A DNA stretch of 64,000 bases from Hemileia vastatrix (lineage: Eukaryota; Basidiomycota; Pucciniomycetes; Pucciniales; Zaghouaniaceae). A program made the translations under genes and the position numbers. The notes under the pieces were generated by a model. That model searched no databases. It was given only the letters and a program-made list of their open reading frames with translations, and was not told where the DNA came from. This document shows, one piece after another, positions 1-9,081 of this stretch. How positions within the stretch are numbered: position 1 is the stretch's first letter; each line of letters starts with the position of its first letter. Location of the stretch: positions 21,737,650-21,801,649 of the forward strand of contig JASXTE010000014.1 in assembly GCA_030280995.1 (NCBI GenBank), read 5' to 3'.

Positions 1-411
1 AGACACTTATGGTGATCTCAATAATATTAAAATTGATTTGAATTGTATGTTTTATCAAATATCTATGTAGTCTAGTGTAATAATTGAGATACTACAGTTT
101 AACCTTCTGTTACCAACTTGGCAAGAAAATATATGTAGATATTCTTAGAACGAATATCAAATTTTGCTTTCCACAAGATGGGAAAGTGAATATTATGATA
201 TGTTAAGTGATATGTTCAAGCTTTGCTCAATCTGTGCTCAGCTCAAAATCAAAGTAATCACCAAGCTCTAAGAAACCTGTGATTGAGTTTGGTTGAACCT
301 AGGTCTAACTGATTACCAAATCTTTGTCCAATTAATTTAAATCTGGTTTCACAATGAACTCCCAACAGCCTTCCAACAGCTTTCCAACCACTTCCCAACA
401 TTTTTAAATGA
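1..411. other. Non-coding AT-rich stretch, possibly inside a DNA transposon
   Basis: No ORF of note. The stretch leads into a CACTA-like right terminus at 412-451, so it may be the interior of an element whose left end lies outside the window. No other signal is seen. Confidence 0.3.
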
Positions 412-451
412 GGGGTATTGCTAGCAATACCCCCCCAAATTTTCTGTGGTG
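412..451. mobile_element. Right terminus of a CACTA-like DNA transposon
   Basis: A perfect 22-bp palindrome (arm GGGGTATTGC, centred on TGCTAGCA) is followed by a C-run and the end TTTTCTGTGGTG. The same design (TGCTAGCA-centred palindrome, C-run, end in GGTG) occurs at 7096-7135 and 37282-37306/40567-40574, where both ends and target duplications are visible. ATT at 452-454 could be the duplicated target. The left end is not in the window, so the element's size and class are inferred from its relatives. Confidence 0.45.
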
Positions 452-678
452 ATTAAAAAAAATAAAAAAACTAATAAATAATAAAAAAATAAAAAGTAAA
501 TAAATAAATAAAAATAAAATAAAATAAATATATAAACATACAATTATTTTTTTTTAGAATTTTGTTAAATTTAATTTTCAATTTTTCTTTTGGTATATTT
601 CTTTTATAGTATATTTTTTATAGAAAAAAGGGTCAAGTGGAGGTTGAGCAAAATTGGAGCCTACTTCAAGATTTTTTA

Positions 679-1250
679 GTCCTCCAAGACTTTAAACTGG
701 CTAATTTTCAAGACTTTCTTTAAGTTTTTACAATTTTATATCAAGAATTTAGTTCCTCATTGGATCTGTTAGTCCTCTAAGACTTTAAACTGGCTGTTTA
801 TGAATTTATTTCAAGATATGCTGTTAGTCCTCCAAGACTTTAAACTGGCTAATTTTCAAGGACATTCAAGACTTTATGGATATTTTTGAAGAAAGGTTTA
901 GGATAGTAGTTTGAGTTGGTATCTATCAAAAGTTTTGTCCACTATGACCTTAAACTGGAAAGTTTATTTTTCTTTGGTCCACTATGACACTAAACTGGAT
1001 TTTCTATTGATCAAAAGTTTGGTCCACCAAGACTTTAAACTGGATTACACAAATTATTCAATATTTGGTCAAGCCTAGGCCTTAATTAGGAAGAATTCAT
1101 GCACATAAACAATATTTTGTCCACTAAGACTATAAACTGGAAATTGATTAAATTTTTGGTCCACCAAGACTTAAAACTGGAATTTCAATCTATTGGGTCT
1201 ACTCAATTCAATCTTTTAATTTATAACTGTCTACCAAGACTTTAAACTGG
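679..1250 (+). repeat. Nine same-orientation copies of a 22-bp motif
   Basis: The motif core CCAAGACTTTAAACTGG, preceded by GTCCA or GTCCT, starts at 679, 772, 827, 937, 977, 1022, 1119, 1159 and 1229. Spacing is irregular (40 to 110 bp) and the spacers are unrelated, so this is not a simple tandem repeat. Such clusters are typical of transposase-binding subterminal regions of CACTA, hAT or Mutator elements, but no terminus was found next to it. Confidence 0.7.
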
Positions 1251-2084
1251 ATATTCAATCATTGTTGGATTTAGGTGCTGTTAAGCTTTAGGAGGATAAA
1301 ATTTTAGGAGGTAATGATGCTAAGTAGGCGTAATGGTTTAATTAGGTGAAATTTATGGTGCTTTAACATTGTCTAAAATTTTAAAATTAAATATTGGAAG
1401 CCTGGATTAAGTATTTTTTAAAAGTTGCTGAGTAGCAATGGATGAGATTGTTATGAAGGAATTAGAAGTCAGGGTGGTAGTTGGATTATTATTGATTTTT
1501 TTAAGAGCCTCAGTGTTAGGATATTTGGTGTGAAGCTTGGAGGACCTTATGGCGAGATCGGAATCATAGAATTCAGCTCAGTGGGGGGACCTATGAGAAT
1601 GGAATCAAGATTATTTGGCTCATTAGGGAGATCTACTCTCTCATGCTGTGACATAGATGGAAGACTGGTATATGGGAGTCTGAAGGGATTCAAACCTTGC
1701 TCTCAGTAGTGGAATCATCACAAAATTATTTTTATTTTTATTATTTTTTTATTATGATTTATATCAAGAGCCAGAGAGGAAGACAAAAAAGTTAAATTTA
1801 TAGAAGACCAGCAAAAGGACAATGATTAAAAATTTCCAATAGTAAAATTTCAGAAAAGATGTTTCTTGGATCTCTTTCCACATCCTTATCAAAGACTATC
1901 AACAAATAGGTGAAAACAAATTTATATCGATGAAAAATTGAATACAAATGAGGAAATTCTATATTGGAGGGAGGATGTGGCATTCCACATCTGGGTATGC
2001 CACTTATGTTTATTTTTGAAGATTAGTAGCGATTTTCTGGATTATAAGGCTGAATATTTGTAAATTTGGAAAATGATTATTATA
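1251..2084. other. Unassigned non-coding stretch
   Basis: No convincing ORF, repeat or terminal structure was seen. A 61-codon minus-strand ORF at 1798-1983 has no recognisable features and is probably chance. Confidence 0.4.
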
Positions 2085-2180
2085 AATGGATAGCCTAGAT
2101 TTTTTTCTATCTTTTATGTCTTGATGATTTTTTTATCATATTTTACTGTTTTCTTAGTGTTTTACTTGATTTAGTGACTT
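2085..2180 (+). repeat. Diverged LTR fragment related to the Gypsy 3 LTR
   Basis: The words TGGATAGCC, TTTTTTCTAT and TTTTATGTCTTG occur in the same order and spacing as in the solo LTR at 14815-15834 and, reversed, in the LTR at 62894-63753. No boundaries could be fixed. The similarity is short and by eye. Confidence 0.35.
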
Positions 2181-2293
2181 ATAGTATTATTTGGTGGATA
2201 TGGTGTGCTGATGGAATGGCCACTGAGCTCCAGTGCGCTCCAGTTTGCTCCGGTGATTTTCTGGTGCAAAAGCGAAGTGTACTGGAAAAATTC

Positions 2294-2467
2294 TGTCATT
2301 GTGGCAAAGTTTGGTCATGGTGACAAGATTAGCTCACTGTGGCAAATTTAGCTCACTCTGGCTAAATTAGCTCATTATGGCAAAAAGAGCTCATTGTGGC
2401 AAAATTTGCTCACAATGGGAAAGTCTGATCACCAGTGCAAAGTTTGGCTATTGTGGCAAAATTTGGT
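2294..2467 (+). repeat. Degenerate minisatellite, unit about 19-20 bp
   Basis: About nine consecutive degenerate copies of a unit like GCTCATTGTGGCAAAATTT lie head to tail. The GTGGCAAA core is best conserved. No coding potential. Confidence 0.65.
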
Positions 2468-3080
2468 GAGAATTTATTATGCTTGTTAGATCAATAGTTT
2501 ATTGTAGATCCTATGCATGTAGGGTATTGTTGGAAAGGTCTGGAGTAGGAGAATCAGATAGAAGGGAGGGAATCTTAGTCTGCTTTTTTTTTTTGTCTTT
2601 TAGTTTTGATATGGAAAGTCTTTTTGGATTATTAACAACCACCTTCATATTTTTCATTTCTCAACAAAATTAAATAAAATTATAATACCCTTATAACATT
2701 TATATTTTTCATAACACTTTTGAAATACATACAACAATTATATTTTCATCAACATATAGGGTATCATTAAAAAGGTCTCCATCTCAGGGACTTGTTTTTA
2801 TTGTCATCTCATTAAAAATAAAATCTTATAAAACATAAAAGTCTATCTTTTCAGATCTTTCACTGGTACACCTTAATTTTTGTCATCAGTATTTCTTTTT
2901 CAACAGCTGCTATTTCTAAATCTCAATAAGCGTTCATAAAATCAGATTTTCTTCTATATTTTAAATCAATTCAAATAGACTAGTAAGCTTAGTTTTCTGA
3001 GCAACCATTATTTTACTTAGAAGGACAGGTTTTTCTATGGTTTATCCAACTCCTTCGGATTCTGCTTACAGCAAGGCAGC
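2468..3080. other. AT-rich stretch before the satellite array
   Basis: No supported gene. At 3052-3078 a short hairpin (TTACAGC / GCTGTAA around AAGGCA) occurs. A close match lies at 42840-42870 in the host-like region, so it may belong to an old dispersed repeat. Confidence 0.35.
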
Positions 3081-5251
3081 TGTAAAAGTCTACCTACACC
3101 ACCAGGGCTAAATTGGACAAAATTTAATTTTTTTTAAGGATAAAAAATTTTTCACCTGAGTTTGGAAAAACTTAAGGTGGATAATTCAGCCATACCAAAC
3201 TACTTCTAATTTAATTATTTAGCACTTTTTTTAATTTCATTTCCACAGAGAGAAATGATCCCATCTGACTGCACCTGACCAAAAGTGTCCAGCACAAGTT
3301 TGGCTGAACTTGTGCTGGACACTTTTATGATAAACGTTAGCTAGGGTGGAAGTGTTACTCAGTACATAAGTTTTTCTTTTTTTAAATATCTATTGGTTTT
3401 ATATCTTTTTTGTCATACATATTAATTTTATAACTAATTTTTTTCACCATATATATTATTAATGTTTCTAGTATAGGAAAAACCTGCATGCCAAATGCAA
3501 AATTGGTGATGTTACACCTTTAATAATATTATTATATAAATTTAAAAAAATATTAATATGTTTAGTTTTTTAAAAAAAAATTGATATTTAAAATTAAAAA
3601 GAGTAATAGAAAAGTAAAATAAAAATCAATGGGATCAAAAACAAATTAAAAAATACAAGTAAAATTTTTACTATCAAGAGCCAGAAGTGGTGTTAGGACA
3701 GTTGGGGACCGCTAGGTCATAACTTGGTCTAAATTTACTTTTATGTATAGCTAACAAATTTTGACCTGAGGTTTGGACAGACTTCCAGGGGACAATTTTA
3801 CAATATTAAACATTTTTTATTTCAAAAATTGAGTGAGATATTATTTTTATTACCATAGAGAGAATTCATCTCATCTGTCTTCACGCAACCCAAAGTTTCT
3901 AGCGCAAGTTTGGCCAAACTTGTGCTGGACACTTTTATAATTGAGAGTAGACATACAGCCATCCTTCTTAAACTCAAAAGGGATTTCTTATAAACATCTC
4001 AACTGGTATTTGATTGTTCTGTGTCATTTAAATTTACCATTTGATTAATTTTTTGTCATCATTATATTATTAACGTTGTAACAATAGTAATAGCTTGTGT
4101 GAAAAATGCATACCAGGAGGTGTTCCACCTTCAATCATATATTATAAAATAAAGGTATAAGAGTATGAAAATTATTTATTTAAAATTTAAAAATTGATAT
4201 CCAAAAGCAATATGAGCAAGAAAAAAGTAAAATGAAACGGATCAAATAAGAAAAAAAAATTGAAAGAAAATTCCAACTAACAATTACAAGTAGAGGTTTT
4301 AGATCAACTGTGCACCACCAGGGCTAAACTTGGACTATATTTTATTTTTTTTTAAACCAAAGAAAGTGTCCTGCTGATGTTTGAAAAATCATAAGGAGGA
4401 CATTGTGAAAATATCAAAATAATTATTGTGCAATGATTGAGCAAAAATTCATTTTCTTTTCCATAGAGTAAATTTATCCCATCTGACTGCATGCAACCAA
4501 AAGTTTCCAGCACAAGTTTGGCCAAACTTATGCTGGACACTTTTATGATGGTGAGTATCTAGGGTGCAGGTCTTCTTCAGTTCATCAGGTATTCCTTATA
4601 AAAAAATCCACTTGTATATGATCTTTCTGTGTCATTAATATTTATCATTTGATTAATTGATTTTCACCATTATACTATTAATTTCATTAGTATTGAAAAA
4701 ACTTGTAAGCCAAATGCATACTGGGAGATGCCAAATCTTTAATAATCTTATTAAATAAAAGTAAAAAAATATGAAAAGTATTAGTTTTATAATAAATAAA
4801 TTGATATTTGAAAGCAAAAAGAGGAGTCAAAAAGTAAAATAAAAGTGATTAAATATGAAATTAAACATTCAAATAAAATTTCTGCCATCAAAGATAATTT
4901 AAGTTTTCAGACCAAATTTGCACCACCAGTTCTAGATTTGGAATATATTTTCATTTTTTTAAAATTAATAAAAGTGTCCACCTGAGTTTTTCCAAAAAAA
5001 ATGGAGTACAGTATAGCAGTATAAAACTACTTCTTGTGCAATGATTGAGAAAAAATTCATTTTAACTTCCATTGAGTGAGTTTATCCCATCTGACTGCAT
5101 GTAAAAAAAAGTGTCCAGCACAAGTTTGGCTGAACTTGTGCTGGCCACTTTTATGATGGAGAGTAGCTAGGGTGCAAGCCTTCTTCAGTTAATCTTGTAT
5201 TCCTTATAAAAATGTCTATGGGTATTTGATCTTTCTGTTTCATTCATAATA
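3081..5251 (+). repeat. Satellite array, monomer about 608 bp (first block)
   Basis: The anchor AGCACAAGTT or its variants recurs at 3291, 3901, 4509 and 5117, a period of 608-610 bp. Each monomer carries (a) a dyad whose arms read about AAGTGTCCAGCACAAGTT and its complement around TGGCTG or TGGCCA, (b) a second dyad like GTCCACCTGAGTTTG with its complement about 130 bp upstream, and (c) AT-rich filler with conserved words such as CCATCTGACTGCA and TATATTATTAAT. No ORF spans the monomers. The array continues after each transposon insertion. Confidence 0.85.
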
Positions 5252-7135
5252 CACCACGGAATATGGGGGGCGGGCTTGCTAGCAAGTCCACAACCTTGAA
5301 ACCTAATTCATATCTTTTTGAGCCCACATTTAATTAGTGATTAAACCACCAAGAAAAAATATTGACAATCTGATGAACTAAATATGAATACAGCTTGAAC
5401 ATTTAATGAAGCATAGTTAATAATACTTTGAACAAATCTTTAGATATGAAGAATTTTATTTTTTTATAGAAATTTTAATACAGTGCAGACCACACTCAAA
5501 TTAATCTGAAAAATAAATATTTTAAACTATTTAAGCAGTTTCTTTGCAACTTTTCAAAATAACATCAATGTATAGATCCGGAAAGATACCATCTGACATT
5601 ATTATATAAGTTTCTTTGGCCAGAAATACATGGAGAAAATACAATATCAAATATGTCAATTTTTTCATGAAAGGTTATTTTGTGCATTTATATTATTTAT
5701 TGTATTATTTTCAAGAATTGAAAAAATTATATACTTATTTTATGACTAGATAATATTGAATATTATAAATCATTAAAATATCTAAAGAAGGTGTGAAGAT
5801 CTTAAAAATGATGTTTCAAAGACTTTACTTAGACATATAATTTTAAAATTCAATTGACATACTATATTTCACTTTTAAATAAAAAAATTTCATACCAATA
5901 TTTATTAAAAGTTATTTCCCCTCTTCTTCAAAATTTTCAAAATATTAAAATGTAAAATTTTTATTTGATTTAAGTAAATGAAGAGGATAACAGTACAGGA
6001 GTTGTGGATTTTTAGGATTCAAGGAAGTTCTGTGCCCACTCTTTGTAACATATTTTATATATTTTAAATTTTTTTTATATTTATTTTGTATTACTATCTT
6101 CTTTTATTGGCTTTTTTACTCCCTCTCAAGAATACCCCACTCTTTTCCCTTTGAAATATTTCTTTATCCTCACCTCATCTTTCTCCTCAACCTTTTCACT
6201 CCCTTTGTCATCATTTTCAACCCCTATCCACATTTTCCCCTCCCTCTCCACGCTTCTCTACCCCTCTCCACTCCTCTCCTTCCAGTTTTCTTACCTCCCC
6301 ATTTCTTCCTAACACTTTATTTTTATATACAGAAATAGGGAATGAGTTGAAAGGGAGGAAATTGGGGTTCAAGTATTGTAGAGGCGAGGTAAAAGGGAGG
6401 AATGAGGCTACAAGGGTTGGGGAGTCTGGAGAGAGGGGTGAGGAAGGGTATATGGGGTAGCAAAAAGGTTGGGAAATAGTTGGAAGGGAAGATTAAGGGT
6501 TCCTAGGCATTTTGAATGAAGAAAAGGGTCAGGGTGAGGTTGAGAGGGGTGAAATGGGGATCAAAAGAGGATGGCATACAATGGGGCTGGGAGGATAGCA
6601 AAAGGGGTGGAGAGGGAAGAAAAGCATGTGTTGATAGAGTTAAAAGGGATGGGGATTGGTGCAAACAGAGTGTGAAAATAGGAGGATGAACTCTGTTCTT
6701 CATGCAAAGAACAATGTTCACTTCCATAAAATATTAGCTAAAACATAGTTTTCAATTCTGTAAAAACAGTTTTAGGCAATAGAAAAAGTAACTGATTTTT
6801 TTTATATATAATCTGAAAGTTTTTAATAAAATTATTTTATTTATGAATTGTGATATTGTCAATCAATTTTTATTGATCAACTTAATTTAATAAAGTATTA
6901 TTTAAATAAGTTGCTTCAAAAATTACTGTGTATTGTGTAGACTCATGGAATGATTTTTTCTGGTTTCCATTCAGTTATCCTCACACTTTCACTATGTTTT
7001 CAATATAGATCCATTATTATTTGTGTGATACTTCAAGTGAAATTTCAGTATTACTTCAGTCTGAGTTCCAACTTATTTCCATCTGACTTCAAGTTGAGGA
7101 CTTTCTAGCAAGTTCCCCCCATATATTGCATGGTG
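5252..7135. mobile_element. CACTA-like non-autonomous element, 1884 bp, TSD ATA
   Basis: The left end is CACCACGGAATATGGGGGG and the right end is CCCCCCATATATTGCATGGTG in reverse orientation. Both are followed inward by a TGCTAGCA/TCTAGCA-centred palindrome (arms like GGGCTTGC). The insertion is flanked by ATA at 5249-5251 and 7136-7138. Removing it, its duplication and the neighbouring Harbinger restores the 608-bp satellite period. CAC ends and 3-bp duplications fit CACTA/EnSpm elements. No transposase is present. Positions 6120-6665 are a pyrimidine-rich then purine-rich foldback, followed by a GAACTCTGTTCTT hairpin at 6684-6715. Confidence 0.75.
6120..6665. repeat. GC-skewed foldback: C-rich arm then G-rich arm
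   Basis: The + strand is C/T-rich at 6120-6310 (many CCCCTCTCC-type words) and abruptly G/A-rich at 6330-6665 (GGGAGGAA, GGGTGAGG), so the two arms can pair imperfectly. ORFs in it (for example 6503-6727 on the minus strand) are low-complexity by-products. Similar structures occur at 21300-21960 and 24420-25170, and a half copy at 38097-38293. Confidence 0.6.
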
Positions 7136-7244
7136 ATAATCATTTGATAAATTTTTAGTCACCATTATATTATTAATGTTATTAGTATAGCAAAAACATG
7201 TGTACTGAATGAACACTAGGTGATTCTACAACATTAATAATATT
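7136..7244 (+). repeat. Satellite sliver between two transposons
   Basis: This 109-bp piece continues the monomer broken at 5251. It has the GATAAATTTTTAGTCACC and TATTATTAATGTTATTAGTATAGC words found at the same point in other monomers. It ends in ATT (7242-7244), the target duplication of the next element. Confidence 0.8.
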
Positions 7245-9081
7245 AGGGGGTATCAATGTTCAGGGATCCGCAATTAATTTAATTGCGGTTTAAAATCCTT
7301 ATACCCCAATTATCTTCCGCAATTATTTTTGCTAATAATTGGGTTATTAGACACTTTACGTCTCAATGTTCACCTCTTATCCAACATTTTTTTACTCAAT
7401 TTTTCATAACCACATCTTGGACAACCTTCTGTCATAACCACATCTTGACCTACTTTCTGCCATAACCACATCTTGGACTACTCTCTGGATATGGCTTCTA
7501 CCTTGCTGAACACTCACATTCTTGTCCCATCCTGTCCATTCTATCCACTCAGAACCCCTCAATATCTCATCTGCTTGTTTCTGCTCCTTTTCATCTTCAT
7601 TTATAATAACATGCCTCGTCGTCCTAGATCTTCTCAAAGGCAGCCTTCACCAAGTTGTTCTTCAAATACCACTACTCCCACTTTCCCCCGCTCAGCCAAG
7701 AAATCAAAGACCGTTCAATTAAAAAATAATGTCCATCTCATTCTTATCAACTGGCTGAAAACCAAATCTAACTATGATTCTTGTTTTGGTACTGAGTATG
7801 CCACTAAAGTAGGACGGCCCCCCACATCAAAAGTTAATGGCTATCTTCTAATGGCAAATGAATTACGCAATAAGACCAAGGGAAGGATTGATCTTTTGCC
7901 TAAACAGATGTCCGAATGCTTCAAGCATTACCGAGCAAAATACAAGAAGGCAAAGGCTCTTTCATCTTCCACTGGTTTTGGGATTACCAACAACAATATA
8001 ACTAAGGGCATAAAATCCATAGACAATAAACTTGATTCTTTATGTCATTACTTTAAAGAGATGGATGCAATTTTTGGAGAGCGAGCCGATGTTGATCCTG
8101 TAAACATGTTGGATGTTGAAGATCCTATCTCTGAACATGATGTCAAAGAAAATCTTTTCCCATCCTCTTCCTCCACTCAAGCCTCCCCTCATTTGAATGA
8201 GTCATATCTAGATAGCTTTTCTGTAGATCCTATAGGTGATTTAACCCAACCAAATCTAACTCAGTTCTGTTTCTTTTTTCTTTTATCTTATCAATTCTAT
8301 TTTTTATTTACTTATCTTTTTCTTATTTCTTAAAAGGCTGATGAACAAACCCAGGATCCTCAATCAACTGAGTCTGAAGCTAGTGACAATGATGAGGAGG
8401 AAAATGCTACGTTGAACAAAAAGTGAAGGGCTTCAACTAGTCTAAATTTCCTCTCCCAAAGAAGACGAAAAAGTGATACTTCATCACAAACACTTTTTTC
8501 TTCGATGGAACAGTTTTTAGAGAAACGTGATGCTGGTAAGTGATATCATACCTCTTATTACTTTACTCTGCTTTTCTTCTACTTTATGTTAATTTTTATT
8601 CTCACTCTAGAACAAGTGGAAATTGCTAAAGAGACTCTAAGCTTTGAAAAGGAGAAATACAAGCTCTCTTTAAGGTGGGATGACAGAGTACAAGATTTGG
8701 AAGAGAGGAAGTACAAGCTCTCCTTACAGAAGGATGATAGGGTCCAAGATTTGGAGGAGAAGAAGTTCGAGTTAACTCTTAGTATTGAAAAATCCAAAAA
8801 AGAGGAAAAAATACTAGAGCATCAAAACTTAATGGAACAGATGAAGTATAAGCATGATCTTCAAGAAAGTTCTAAAAAGAAAGATTTCTTGATCAAATGC
8901 ATTAAAGCAAAAAAAACTGTTGAAGAAATAGAACAATTAATGAAATTTTTCATTATCGTGGATTCCTTATCCACTAGCCCCGGGGCTAGTGGATAAGAAT
9001 CTTCCACAATTAATAATGTCTGATCCCGGAAAAAAAAATTCCTGATCCCTAATTGCGGATCCCTGAACATTGATACCCCCT
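7245..9081 (+). mobile_element. PIF/Harbinger deletion derivative, 1837 bp, TSD ATT
   Basis: The terminal inverted repeats read AGGGGGTATCAATGTTCAGG at the left and its complement at the right. ATT flanks at 7242-7244 and 9082-9084. The two ends match the ends of the 7.4 kb element at 22288-29653 in opposite orientation. Only the accessory gene remains. Transposase and TET-like regions were removed by one deletion whose junction is at 8950/8951. A perfect 32-bp palindrome (arm CTTATCCACTAGCCCC) lies at 8966-8997. Confidence 0.88.
7611..8996 (+). pseudogene. Harbinger accessory protein (SANT/Myb-like plus coiled coil), broken
   Basis: By family analogy this partner protein binds the transposon ends and helps bring the transposase to the nucleus. 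The start at MPRRPRSS is chosen because it is shared with the copy at 27903-29302; an upstream in-frame ATG exists at 7473. Exon 1 (7611-8264) holds a basic Ser-rich tail and a trihelix-like region (LINWLKTKSNYDSCFG, later FKHYRAKYKKAKAL). Exon 2 is 8337-8535. Exon 3 starts at 8611 and encodes charged repeats like YKLSLQKDDRVQDLEE, a likely coiled coil. Breaks: the exon 1 donor is TT instead of GT, exon 2 has AGA changed to TGA at the NKK..RAS point, and the C-terminus reads into terminal-repeat DNA after the deletion junction. I read the family from architecture; a domain search has not been run. Confidence 0.7.

Noticed and set aside
679..1250. CRISPR array
   Set aside because: Repeats of similar length occur, but spacers vary from about 18 to 88 bp and the window is clearly eukaryotic with introns.
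2479..2673. 64-codon ORF
   Set aside because: Follows a minisatellite, has no recognisable motif and length is expected by chance.
7473..7610. Longer N-terminus of the accessory protein starting at 7473
   Set aside because: The shared start in the second copy is MPR(R/H)PRSS; the upstream extension is hydrophobic, differs between copies and overlaps the leader.
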